The notes below the pieces were generated by a model. That model made no database searches, had not been told where the DNA came from, and worked only from the letters and a program-made list of their open reading frames with translations. A DNA stretch of 64,000 bases from DSWT01 sp036845725 (GTDB taxonomy: Bacteria > Chloroflexota > Anaerolineae > B4-G1 > SLSP01), in NCBI GenBank assembly GCA_036845725.1, contig DAIUDK010000001.1, forward strand, positions 62,001 through 126,000. The letters are read 5' to 3'. A program made the translations under genes and the position numbers. This document shows positions 31,701 through 36,766 of the stretch, one piece after another. Every line of letters starts with the position of its first letter. The first letter of the stretch is position 1.

Positions 31701-32245
31701 GCCCACACCTGGTCGGCCAGCACGTGAGTGATGTTCGGCTCAATGGCCTGAGGTGCGGAAGGCGCCATCGTCATTTGCTGTGGCTCGATCAGGTGCAGTT
31801 GCCGGTGCTGGCGAATCGCCTGGATTTCGGCATATTTCATCAAACCGTCAAACGTCGCGCGATTCGAGGATTCCACCGAAATCACGTTGTCGATCCAGAA
31901 CGCCTTGTACTCGATCCCCCGCGCGTCCAGATAGGCCCGGACGTTCGCCTGGGAGCGCTCTGCCGCGCGTTGCAAGGCGTTCGCCACAAAGCGACCACGT
32001 TCGATCCAATCCATTTTGTAAGCTGGAGAAAGGTCCGGCTTTTCTTTGAAATAGATCAGATAGCCCGTGGTCTCATCTGCCGTAAGCTGCGCGCGCAGCG
32101 CGGATTCCACCTCGATATCCGCCCCTGCTTGCGCTGCCGGTTGCGCCACCGGCGCCGTTTCAGACGCCGCCTGCGCTGCCGTCACCGGCAAGAGTCCTAA
32201 AACTAAGGACAACAACACCAAAAGGTTAAACCATCTCGTTCGCAT
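19718..32245 (-). CDS. Giant secreted subtilase (S8), 4175 residues, with seven tandem modules
   Basis: A single 12.5-kb open frame. The ATG at 32245 follows GGAGGAA by 5 nt and begins a signal peptide (MRTRWFNLLVLLSLVLGLLP). After a propeptide (about 45-150) comes a complete S8 domain: Asp in VVASVDTGVRYTH, His in DNGHGSHTMGT, Asn in SNGNAGNCG, Ser in GTSMSAPHVTGL. Two CarboxypepD_reg domains and a choice-of-anchor-J domain (FPPAGWTVVNNGGTC ... WWEVDDVVLG) lead to a propeller-like region. Seven modules of roughly 375-435 residues follow. Each opens with a W-G-K-x-x-G-x-V-x-G-L-G-x-C-D motif and closes with an Ig-like domain bearing FDASVPEVTQPG. A DUF11 domain (YTVVFTNSYDMPLDL) and the tail TIYLPLVMRNAQ end the protein. 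It probably works outside the cell as a tethered protease with a long repeat stalk. It is first of the four-gene island. Confidence 0.93.
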   Translation of the reverse strand: MRTRWFNLLVLLSLVLGLLPVTAAQAASETAPVAQPAAQAGADIEVESALRAQLTADETTGYLIYFKEKPDLSPAYKMDWIERGRFVANALQRAAERSQANVRAYLDARGIEYKAFWIDNVISVESSNRATFDGLMKYAEIQAIRQHRQLHLIEPQQMTMAPSAPQAIEPNITHVLADQVWAMGYRGEGLVVASVDTGVRYTHQALVGHYRGNQGGGTFDHNYNWWDPYGDHPTEPGDDNGHGSHTMGTMVGDDGGANQIGMAPGAQWMACRGCNTSDCGGDELLECAQFFAAPWDLNQANANPDMRPNAVNNSWGDCEQSYDPWYQDVVDAWHAAGIYPIFSNGNAGNCGYSYPPGLNTVGNPGRYGNVTGVGSTGRDNGQYATHSNWGPTDNPDTVNPKPGWENLKPQVLAPGVNIRSSTPGSDSEYQGGWNGTSMSAPHVTGLIALMWSAAPCLIGDYATTETIIEDTATPIPYDDGTGGGAHVPNQATGWGEINALAAVQAAVASCGDSTITGEVLDAATNATIEGASIVATNAAGTIQHKAASNAAGVYVLNVFSDTYTLAASNYGYQTTVIPGVVATTGATTTQHIAMTPAQFYEVSGQVTDATTGWPLYAHISISGDPVSPAAPDNSVWTDPATGAYSVMLSEGVTYTFEVEAWVAGYTPTTGEVGPLTADAPGTDFALQADMGSCAAPGYSFTGGLMANFEDDAFPPAGWTVVNNGGTCTWVGNDPGGRGNLTGGTGKFAIADSDDCGSGTTMNTDLVSPLSDVSGLTQVYLSFAYDYNFFSSGEQAAVDVSADGGATWVNVVTWSTADLRGLFSQDVTAILGGSTQARVRFHYYAPGWDYWWEVDDVVLGNPVCNAPADGGLVVGNVYDENYPTVALNGATVANAAGGETTAVPTPLDAAVDDAFYTLFAPSGAQVFTATMKGYGPDVATVTVVDGDTVEQDFQLPAGMLDATPDGIDVTVELGYTESATLNLDNTGSVDASFELLEKDGGFMPLGAMTLQQAVKASTLTWDPEKLAGECAQYYDSPFAEPAEALKCYNFVPKPGVFNVIPMGETDPGYAQDIGYISDNFVTFPLNDFPGQTVVGTNTDAYYGMDFTPDGETLYALNDTTGELGTIDLTDGSFTGLVPCVSPSGNWTGLTIDPVTGDFYASDTTNLYMINPDTGDNTLIGAFGGGVSLMIDIAMNADGAMYGHDIGTDSIYQIDPATGAATLVGATGYNASYAQGMDFDNDDGTLYIFLYQGSGANVYGVVDLATGTVTPLAVSNPQGEFEGAAKIAGGADVLWLAEDPVMGTVAATGNTAITVDFDAAYVDQPGEYHAELIVNNDTPYGKFNVPVTMTVVAPQSWGKLTGTVTGLGVCDGDPAPLEEAEVRVESATTGQTWTVATDVNGVYTLWIDRAHSPLTVTVTAPDYFGETGGVVVQQGQTTVVDFDLRILLPCLSYDPADFDVTLAMGDNTVEPLTLSNTGAAMAEYELFEIAGGLIPLQAMARSTQSRAVELSLAKTPATNNTPATWMPMGDLEFAVDDGTAEDSIGLTSGGQFLWLNRFTPNAGDFPFHLDQISIIFNDTVNVGDDIQLVIWQDADSDPSNGAVLVYAENATVLNNDFATWNNYQLANSPVFFGPGDVLVGVVNRSGTSGLSDYPAAIDQSSTSQRRSWIGIYSGDPPDPPTLPPDSDFGIIDDISASLAGNWTLRASGATGTGGGAGGGIPWLTETPVSGTIAADTDSVVDLTFDAGVPETMQPGTYYGALKVDSNAANDVPNIPVTLTVTAPGSWGKIEGVVTGLGYCDVATPILLEEAEVTVESGTGFVEWTLLTDENGAYQLWLDAAHSPVTITVEYVDHLTQVFPNVVVTAGGTTVRDAALRWAMPCLTTDPDLFDVTVTLGTSTTVPFTLTNAGAGDAAFDLAEANGGMVVLHTMFSGANASLMPVGSRRIELSMSNAAPSAPSVQAVPWAPSGPVELVLDDGSAEDALGLTAGGQFLWLNRFTPDPDVFPFTLDQISILFRDSATVGEAIEIIVWEDTDGDGDPATGANLLYTADEAVIYNNGTTWNDYALSAPIMLDGPGDVLIGVVNRDAVGTHPAALDEGASQGRSWVGLYSGDPPEPPTLPPDSDFVVIDDIGFPGNWVVRGSGMEYVSAPIPWLSEDPESGAVDADDTFVVDLTFDASDVVTQVTGPGEYFGTLFVNSDDPVNDEIAVPVTMTVLPPDTWGKLMGTVTGQGYCDADPAPLVGADVLIESWMTETVMVPAVTTLLSEGFEGAFPPAGWTLTQTGTVIDDPGWGRTTSPVHSGSYAAYHDDNNSDAGTVSWMIMPQVAIPAGGAELTFWQYENWGSYAIYHGIWVSTASDDPADFVEVSELGAGTEDTWEEQTLDLSAYAGQSIYIAFRYSGEYADEWYVDDVSVTAETLVPADVPISWSLTTDVSGTYQIWLDEMYSPVTITVSYPDHEKGEAIEPVTGQETTTHDFDLRWLVPCVAADPLALHTTLELGATVTEALTLTNTGAVDTDWEIAEAGSDVVWLAEAPITGTMVADTGEQLVDVGFDASQVDQPGEYYADLWVASDDPDSPIILPVTMTVTPPASWGQVAGVVSSLGHCDVTTAALEGAEVVIWEAGGTAVVTLTTDAAGAYSYWLLNGTYTVTVAAADHVGASAVVAVPASGAVAQDFSLTWLGPCVTSIEPSAMEVTVAMGMSTTLPLTMTNDGAGALDFAFSEVTAGFVPTLRTLTPYQPPAASDGQAHSLLQYSEAEVVGHASAPLATSASTLLDQIPNQDNGLFSDAGCDNCSTGAQAIAENFTLSEGKAIGQIVFWTGYYSTDTPIDPDNLTVIFHSDDAGLPGANIYVETNVDYERVQTGVVLFGVHEWMHTLTLASPVILAPGNYWIEIYNNTGTGTDDFFWETGDLDPVNGLTGSVWAATVPGSGWNYDGATELSIQLLEAADIPWLFEDPESGAVPSATSGVADITFDAGVPEVTQPGTYAGVLTVNNSDPVWDGFSIPVTMHVTLPETYGQITGTVMGLGPCDDPATAEALEGAEVTIQSATQTWTLLTDADGAYALWLDEAHSPVTITVDADGYVTEFVADVEVISGMTTIQDFDLSSEAPCMSVTPADAHVTVAMGVSTTLPITVSNTGAADLDWEVREKSGGFQVMAPTAGEDVLVVAYDTTPATAMETALTNLGYSYLRVTRDAFQAMALADLLEYQAVFYAGGYSGDSWAKALAYLDAGGSFLIADNDLGYSNRTAPTTFYQTYLQSTYVSDSGSDGQLTGLDIMAGIDPDISADPYPDDFTVGAEGTCIFDAPSLNCAGIKVERLGYKAIYLAWDFYYAGGSAVGDPVETAIVERAMDFLAAGGVPWLDEDPTSGTVAPDATAPVTLTFDASVPEVTQPGDYYATLTFKGSNEIVMPVTMTVEPPATWGKIGGLVQGLGYCNAMTMPLEGAVIFVESTVTTDTWAVETDAAGIYGIWIDGMYSPFTVTISYEAGYDAQVFTGVEIAGGEVTTQNADLLFMQPCITVAPDALAVSVEMGAVTTVDLNLANLGAFTGTFEIDERSLGFDILGPLAAGGPDGFGYEFADSNSAGVGPAYGFVDISGIGTPVTLGDNDSVEVDIGFDFKFYGDSDVDPNLYDSVFVNSNGFLSFGAGSTDLSPDALPSPTLPNNLIAVAWDDLLPGTVYVQNFPQCPYNPAGTAVDACFIVQYDDFTHAGGAPAGTFQAILFRSGSILMQYETVDAPDASTGIEDALGIVGLNYGPALADELAICFAYPGEETNCRSDQVTWLSVDVDEGDIAAHDDATVVVTLDASVPEVTLPGDYLAELWVETNDPQQALFVIPVTMTVLQAAQVRLEGVVTAWSQCDEVSETLEGVQVAVSTSSGDSFILTTGADGTYAAWLATGDAYTITVSHPGYVPVTANGTAQTGMLPRNVSLRIDLPCVSVTPTSFDETLPKERTLTRTLTIHNVGAGDFAYDDISGSSLWLSVAPKTGVVPADSSVPVVLTFDSTGLVAGDVYSTVLEIAHTNAAVERLFVRPVRLTVLDEPAVRVDVVKTADPADFVLPGELITYTVVFTNSYDMPLDLTASDPVPANTTYVLGSVSGATVADPPGNAVTWAGSLEAGATVTFSFVVRVNDDVELGTLITNTVTVTANDLPFTAEAVVRVGRVMHTIYLPLVMRNAQ
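20675..28195 (-). repeat. Seven tandem coding modules inside the giant subtilase
   Basis: The module-opening motif (SWGKLTGTVTGLGVCD and variants) recurs at about 28165, 26880, 25575, 24455, 23185, 21975 and 20700, a spacing of 1.1-1.3 kb. Each module combines a CarboxypepD_reg-like domain, a PCL-x-x-x-P segment and an Ig-like domain ending in IPVTMTV. Differences between copies point to old duplication followed by divergence and insertion of extra domains: choice-of-anchor-J in module 3 and beta-sandwich segments in others. The last copy is the most diverged. Confidence 0.85.
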
Positions 32246-32620
32246 CAAAATTCCTCCTCACATCTACTAGGTAAAGTAAACTGGTGCTATGTGGTAGTAA
32301 AGTGTAGTCGTTTCTCTACTCTACTCTACCCTATGACCATTCAAACCATTGGCATAGACATCACCTCCTTCTCTACGCTAGCAGCGCGCGGATAGTATAC
32401 GAATTGGTCCCAGACAAACAGATGCCGGACAAACCGAAACCACAATATAGGAGTCCACCAACGGTCAGGGGCTAAACGCACGAAACTCTGGCCGGATACT
32501 TGAAAATTATAGTCCCAACACAGGGATTGCAAGCGCCTGATCCGCCAAAGAGGTAGTACATTAGTCCTATCCCAAAGCGGTGCAATTCTGAGGTTGCGAG
32601 TGCACCACACATTCAAAGAA
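32246..32620. other. Gene-free interval upstream of the giant subtilase
   Basis: A 375-bp interval. The first part (32246-32340) should hold the leader and promoter of the secreted island. A CTCTA pentamer repeated three times lies near 32315-32330, but I find no convincing -35/-10 pair. The rest is less GC-rich and holds only a Trp-rich 91-codon frame with a TTG start and no ribosome binding site, which I do not accept as a gene. Confidence 0.5.
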
Positions 32621-33298
32621 TTAACGTGTTACAGATTCAGGCAAAGAGCATATCAACCGATACCCTTTGCCGCGCTCCGTCTCCAACACGAACGGAGCCT
32701 GGAGTCGTCTGAGGAGTTTACGCATCCCATGGATATGCACATCCAGGGTACGCGTGTCGCCGAGATAATTGGTGCCCCAGACATCCTGCATCAGTTGCGC
32801 ACGGGAGAGGAGGACATCAGGCTCACGCAGGAAAGCCTGAACCAACGCCACCTGTTTGGGTGTCAGTGCGACCTGGCGGGTGTCCCACATCAGGAAATGG
32901 CCTTGAATGTCCAAGCGTAATCCGCGCCAGGTGACCACTTCGCCTTGATGGGTGGGCAACACCCGCGCCAAACGGCGCAACAGTTGGGAAAGCGAGAAGG
33001 TATAGCGGAGATAACCGTGTGAACGTGGCACCTGATCGAGCCGGGTGCCCTTTTCGAGCAGGAGGAAAAAACGCATATCGCGGTTCCGAGCACGCGCGTC
33101 ATCCCAAAAGCGCACCAGATCGAAGCGTAGCGCGGGGACGTCGGCCAGGATCAAATCGACTTGTTGGGCGTTCAACGCCGCGATGGCCTCGCGGCGCGTC
33201 TGCGCCACATGGACTGTGTAGTGTGCGCTCAAGCCCGGCAGCAGTTGCTGCTCTAGCGAGCCATAACGCGTCAGGAACAAAATTGTGTAACGTTTCAC
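32621..33298 (-). CDS. OmpR/PhoB-type transcription regulator with degenerate receiver
   Basis: A 225-residue protein with a receiver-like domain (1-115) and a winged-helix DNA-binding domain (about 125-218). The C-terminal half is typical: LTPKQVALVQAFLREPDVLLSR, DVWGTNYLGDTRTLDVHIHGMRKLL and the wing ERGKGYRLI. In the receiver, the aspartate equivalent to the phosphorylation site is present (ILADVP, Asp53). The acidic pair near residue 8 that binds Mg2+ is replaced (LFLTRYG), and the conserved Lys of the KPF motif is missing (YLRYTFS). Phosphorylation as in classical two-component regulators is therefore doubtful, and no histidine kinase is adjacent. The start is a GTG. It lies 45 bp downstream of rsmD and may be co-transcribed with it. 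Confidence 0.85.
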   Translation of the reverse strand: MKRYTILFLTRYGSLEQQLLPGLSAHYTVHVAQTRREAIAALNAQQVDLILADVPALRFDLVRFWDDARARNRDMRFFLLLEKGTRLDQVPRSHGYLRYTFSLSQLLRRLARVLPTHQGEVVTWRGLRLDIQGHFLMWDTRQVALTPKQVALVQAFLREPDVLLSRAQLMQDVWGTNYLGDTRTLDVHIHGMRKLLRRLQAPFVLETERGKGYRLICSLPESVTR

Positions 33299-33343
33299 TC
33301 AACACCCCGCCCGGTTGAAGAAACTGGCAATTCACTGGAGTTG

Positions 33344-33931
33344 TTATCCCTCATCCTCGTCCAAAGAGGCTGCGGTCTCATACGTAGCGCGCAGCATATA
33401 AAAACACAAAAGCACGCCACCATATTTCCGCCGGTCAAAGAGGACCAGGTTATTCAGCGCCACCGGCACGTACTCCACCGGATTGATCTGGGCGATGGCC
33501 CAACCGTCTTCGGCTAACCAACCCGGAAGAGCATCGAGCACCTGCAATGTTTGAATCCACAGGCCGCGATATTGCGGCGGCGCAATGTAGATGTAGTCGA
33601 AAGGGCGCGGCGGAGCGGCAAGATAGTGGAACACATCGTCGCGCACCACCTCGGCCTGCGCCGCCAGACCGGTCAGCGTCAGATTGCTGTGGATGACGCG
33701 AAGCGCCGCATGCCCCAACTCAACGAGAACGGCGCGCGCTGCCCCTCGACTGAGCGCCTCGATGCCGACTTGACCCGTCCCGGCGAAGAGATCAAGGAGA
33801 CTGGCGTTCACGACATCATCGCCCAAGATGCTGAAGAGTGCCGACTTGGCCCGGTCAGTCATCGGACGGGTGCCCGGTCCCGGCACCGCCTGGAGCTTTC
33901 GCCCCTTCGCCTTTCCCGCAATCACACGCAT
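33344..33931 (-). CDS. rsmD: 16S rRNA (guanine966-N2)-methyltransferase, RsmD family
   Basis: RsmD methylates G966 of 16S rRNA using S-adenosylmethionine in late 30S assembly. The 195-residue protein begins MRVIAGKAKGRKLQ, as RsmD does, then has the PxxRPMTDRAKSALFSIL segment, motif I LDLFAGTGQVGIEALSRGA (47-65) and the motif II acid in LVELG. The catalytic motif IV, normally DPPY, reads IAPPQY here (APPQ at 117-120), so the acidic residue is missing. This may be a lineage variant or a sign of altered activity. AGGAG about 8 nt upstream supports the ATG at 33931. Gene order with the regulator below suggests an operon, but function of the pair is not linked by any motif. Confidence 0.85.
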   Translation of the reverse strand: MRVIAGKAKGRKLQAVPGPGTRPMTDRAKSALFSILGDDVVNASLLDLFAGTGQVGIEALSRGAARAVLVELGHAALRVIHSNLTLTGLAAQAEVVRDDVFHYLAAPPRPFDYIYIAPPQYRGLWIQTLQVLDALPGWLAEDGWAIAQINPVEYVPVALNNLVLFDRRKYGGVLLCFYMLRATYETAASLDEDEG

Positions 33932-33987
33932 AATCAGGCTCCTACAGCGTCCTCCACGAATTTACACCCATTTCCACAATTTGGAAG

Positions 33988-35445
33988 TCAAGCGACCGGG
34001 GATTCTTCAGGTTCCACGACAGGGTCTTCATCCACAATAGGTGCGGGAACTTGCCCACCCGCTGCGGAGATGACCTCCGGCGGCACCAATTCATCAGTCT
34101 TGACGGAGAGAACGTCGGAGGGGGGTGGCAGCACTTCGGGCAGCAGAACGGCGTCGGACGATATTCCGGCATCACCGACCGGCACGGGCTTGCGCCGGAA
34201 CATGCGCGGGTTAGAGATCACCCCTAACAACACTCCCCAGAACAATCCCCAGACACCCACGGCCACGATGCCCACGAGCTGCGCCGTCAACTGTCCTGCG
34301 CCGCCAAAGAAAACGCCACGCACGCCGCCGGTGCCAACAGTCGACGTGATGCCGTTCCAGCCCTGTCCGGCGCGCCCATCGGCGAAGAGGGCAACGCCGA
34401 GCAGGCCCCAGAGTCCCCCCACCAGGCCCAAGGCGACCGTCGCGGCAGCATCGCGCAAGCGCATGACGACGTTCGTCAAATACATGATGAATGAGAACAA
34501 CAACCCGCCCAACAATCCGATCACCAGTGCAGCCCAGGGTGGCACGAAAGGCGCTGCCGCCAACGCTGCGCCCCATCCTGCCGCCAGGCCACGCGCCGCC
34601 AACAGCGATTCCAGCTCACCGGTGGCCAACCAGGCATAGAGTTGTGAGGTCAATGTCGCGCCGGCCATGCCAAGCAACGCCGAAAACGCCGCTCGATTCC
34701 AATCCCACGTGGCAGTGCCGGTGTGAAAGGGCGCAGAGAGTATCCACCCGATCCAACCGATGCCCATCAACAAAACACCCAGGTTTGCCAGCAGCGGGAA
34801 ATAGGCCGGCGGCGGCGCGGGCGGATCTTCCGGGGCCTGACGCGGTTGAAACAATAAAATGCCCAACGCCAGGGTACCGGGCAGCCACAACACCAACGCG
34901 CTCCCACCAAAATCCACGAAACCGTGGCCTAACCCTAATGTGTCGCCCAAGTGCGCCAGCCAGCCACCACCCCACATCCAGCACGCCGCGACCGGGAACA
35001 CCAACGTTCCAGCAAGCAAACCTGCGACCACCATCACCCAACGGCGGGTATCGGTCAAGGCCAACGTCACCAACAACACCGCCGCGGCCATCAAAGGCAG
35101 ATAGGCGAGAAACAGTTCGAGGACTGCCGGTGTGATATCCGGGCCAGAGAGAAAAAACCCGGAAAGACCGAGGAAGCCCCAACCAACGTTTCTGGGAACC
35201 AGCGGGAACAACACCTTCAATCCGGAAAGGGTCGGGTCGTCAGGGCGCACAGCCTGCGCGCCGCCGAGGTGGAATGCAAAGCCAACGGCCCAATAGCCTA
35301 TCACCGCCAGCGCCAGTGCCAACGCCGCAACCGGCGTCACACGGCGCGCCTTGTGCGGTGGCAGTCCTCCCCAGGTCAGCAGCAACAAACCGATGGGGAG
35401 AAAATATCCCCACAGCCAGGGTTGTGATATCCCATCAAGCGGCAT
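33988..35445 (-). CDS. Amt/Rh-like polytopic membrane protein lacking the twin histidines
   Basis: A 485-residue protein with about eleven hydrophobic segments and a cytoplasmic acidic/Pro-rich tail (about 430-485). Fold markers of ammonium transporters are visible: IGYWAVGFAFHLGG near 49-62, the GFVDFGGSALVLWLPG motif (175-190; compare GALDFAGGTVVH in AmtB) and RDAAATVALGLVGGLWG (331-347; compare the VHGVGG motif). The two pore histidines of AmtB (168 and 318) correspond to Leu186 and about Gly340, so the ammonia-conducting site is gone. It may be a sensor-like or substrate-shifted Amt relative. No glnK/PII gene is next to it, which is unusual for Amt. The ATG at 35445 follows a GGGGG run. 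Family placement is by motif only. Confidence 0.7.
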   Translation of the reverse strand: MPLDGISQPWLWGYFLPIGLLLLTWGGLPPHKARRVTPVAALALALAVIGYWAVGFAFHLGGAQAVRPDDPTLSGLKVLFPLVPRNVGWGFLGLSGFFLSGPDITPAVLELFLAYLPLMAAAVLLVTLALTDTRRWVMVVAGLLAGTLVFPVAACWMWGGGWLAHLGDTLGLGHGFVDFGGSALVLWLPGTLALGILLFQPRQAPEDPPAPPPAYFPLLANLGVLLMGIGWIGWILSAPFHTGTATWDWNRAAFSALLGMAGATLTSQLYAWLATGELESLLAARGLAAGWGAALAAAPFVPPWAALVIGLLGGLLFSFIMYLTNVVMRLRDAAATVALGLVGGLWGLLGVALFADGRAGQGWNGITSTVGTGGVRGVFFGGAGQLTAQLVGIVAVGVWGLFWGVLLGVISNPRMFRRKPVPVGDAGISSDAVLLPEVLPPPSDVLSVKTDELVPPEVISAAGGQVPAPIVDEDPVVEPEESPVA

Positions 35446-35530
35446 GATTCGACCCCCAAAGCAAAATTAAGCAGTGCAATTTGGAACGATCTTATCTTAC
35501 CAGAGTCCCCAAAATCCGCCAACTAAAGGT

Positions 35531-35699
35531 AGGGCTATCGCATTTGCCCGGTTTGGCCAACTGCATTTGGCCTAAAGGCCGGGAGTAAGGGGGGGTGGCG
35601 GAGTTTTGCCCCGCCACAAAAATTCCTCTAAAAGGACTGTTTCAACGACACAGCAAGCTGCGCAACAGTCCAAGATTTCCAAATGCGATAGTCCTATTC
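35531..35699. mobile_element. MITE-like non-autonomous element upstream of rpsB
   Basis: Terminal inverted repeats AGGGCTATCGCATTTG (35531-35546) and CAAATGCGATAGTCCT (35681-35696) match at 15 of 16 positions. The 8-bp direct repeat CTAAAGGT directly abuts the left end (35523-35530) and recurs at 35700-35707, 3 bp past the right inverted repeat. Inside are nested palindromes: TTGGCCAA, GTGGCGG/CCGCCAC (35595-35617) and GGACTGTT/AACAGTCC (35634-35672). There is no coding capacity. This is the anatomy of a miniature inverted-repeat element; the parent transposase is not in the window. Confidence 0.55.
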
Positions 35700-35706
35700 C
35701 TAAAGG

Positions 35707-35734
35707 TTGCCGGTTCATGGTTTTATGGTAAAAT
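35707..35734 (+). promoter_or_regulatory. Promoter of the rpsB-tsf cluster
   Basis: TTGCCG (35707-35712) and TAAAAT (35729-35734) are 16 bp apart. The -35 box starts at the last base of the right flanking repeat of the MITE-like element. The expected start is near 35741. Confidence 0.6.
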
Positions 35735-35740
35735 TCCCAT

Positions 35741-35864
35741 CTGGGCTAAGCCTAAAAAACACACGCGACCGGACTCGACGGGGGTGTGCCGGAAACACCG
35801 GTCCTCGCAGGGGATGAAGGCGCGGAGGCCCATAACAAAAATCACAGGAGGTTTGTTTACAACA
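35741..35864 (+). promoter_or_regulatory. Structured rpsB 5' leader
   Basis: About 124 nt of untranslated leader lie before rpsB. GCGACCGG (35765-35772) can pair with CCGGTCCTCGC (35798-35808), and GGTGT (35783-35787) with ACACC (35795-35799). These pairings partly compete. The position and structure fit a ribosomal-protein autoregulatory leader, but no known motif is recognised. AGGAGG at 35846-35851 is the ribosome binding site. Confidence 0.4.
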
Positions 35865-36764
35865 ATGGCAGTCGTTACAATGAAGCAGTTACTGGAAACG
35901 GGGGTTCACTTCGGGCACCGCATGCGGCGCTGGGACCCCAGAATGGCGCGCTACATCTACACCGAACGCAACGGCGTGCATATTATCGACCTGCAACAAA
36001 CGGTCAAAGGCCTGGAACGCGCTTACGCGATGGTACGGGATGCCGTCGCCGAAGGGCGGCAGGCGCTCTTCGTTGGCACCAAACGCCAAGCACAGGAAAC
36101 CATTGAGCAGGAAGCGGCCCGCTGCAGTATGCCCTACGTCAACCAGCGCTGGCTGGGCGGCACGTTGACCAACTGGCGCACCATCCGCCAGCGCATCGAT
36201 CATCTGCGCACGTTGGAAGCACGACGCGATGCCGGTGAGTTCGACCTGCTGACTAAAAAAGAGGCGTTGATGCTCAACCGGGAGATCGAGAAACTCAACG
36301 CGCGTCTGGGTGGTCTGCGGGGAATGGAACAGCTTCCAAGTGTTGTGTTCATCATCGACATTAAAAACGAAGAAACGGCGATCAAGGAAGCCGACCGGAT
36401 GGGCATTCCTATCATTGCTCTGGTTGATACTAACTGCAATCCCGATAAAATCGATTGTGTGATTCCCGGCAACGATGATGCCATTCGCGCTATCCGGCTA
36501 ATGACGTCGAAAATGGCCGATGCCGCGCTCGAAGGGTTGGCCCTGCGCAAAGAACGCGCACCGGAAGAGGAAGTCTACGCCGAGGACGAGAAATACCTGA
36601 GCGCTGAGACGTTGGCCCGCCTGCGCCAAATCCAATTCGACGATGAAGAAGAGGAAATAGAGGAAGAGCTTGAAGAGGATATCGAGGATGAACTTGAGGA
36701 TGAGCAAGCCCTCGCAGACGAGGGCGACCTCTACGAGGATTCCGACGACGAGGAGTTAGCGTAA
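35865..36764 (+). CDS. rpsB: 30S ribosomal protein S2 with long acidic tail
   Basis: S2 sits on the head-body junction of the small subunit and is needed for S1 binding in many bacteria. The protein has 299 residues from MAVVTMKQLLETGVHFGHR. Family marks are MRRWDPRMARYIYTERNGVHIIDLQQT, GTKRQAQ, YVNQRWLGGTLTNW, and PIIALVDTNCNPDKIDCVIPGNDDAIRAI. The C-terminal 60 residues are an acidic extension (EEEEIEEELEEDIEDELEDE) beyond the usual 230-250-residue length. I place the start at 35865 (AGGAGG 13 nt upstream); Met at 35880 is possible, and the longer upstream frame is not supported. It is followed 2 bp later by tsf, the common bacterial pair. Confidence 0.97.
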   Translation: MAVVTMKQLLETGVHFGHRMRRWDPRMARYIYTERNGVHIIDLQQTVKGLERAYAMVRDAVAEGRQALFVGTKRQAQETIEQEAARCSMPYVNQRWLGGTLTNWRTIRQRIDHLRTLEARRDAGEFDLLTKKEALMLNREIEKLNARLGGLRGMEQLPSVVFIIDIKNEETAIKEADRMGIPIIALVDTNCNPDKIDCVIPGNDDAIRAIRLMTSKMADAALEGLALRKERAPEEEVYAEDEKYLSAETLARLRQIQFDDEEEEIEEELEEDIEDELEDEQALADEGDLYEDSDDEELA

Positions 36765-36766
36765 AG

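Noticed and set aside
32341..32616. 91-codon Trp-rich frame on the minus strand after the regulator gene
   Set aside because: The start is a TTG with no ribosome binding site and no domain or membrane pattern is recognisable; the composition is that of unselected low-GC intergenic DNA.
35595..35864. 90-codon N-terminal extension of rpsB
   Set aside because: It would cross the MITE-like element, the promoter and the leader; AGGAGG at 35846 and the usual S2 N-terminus (MAVVTMKQLL) fix the start at 35865.
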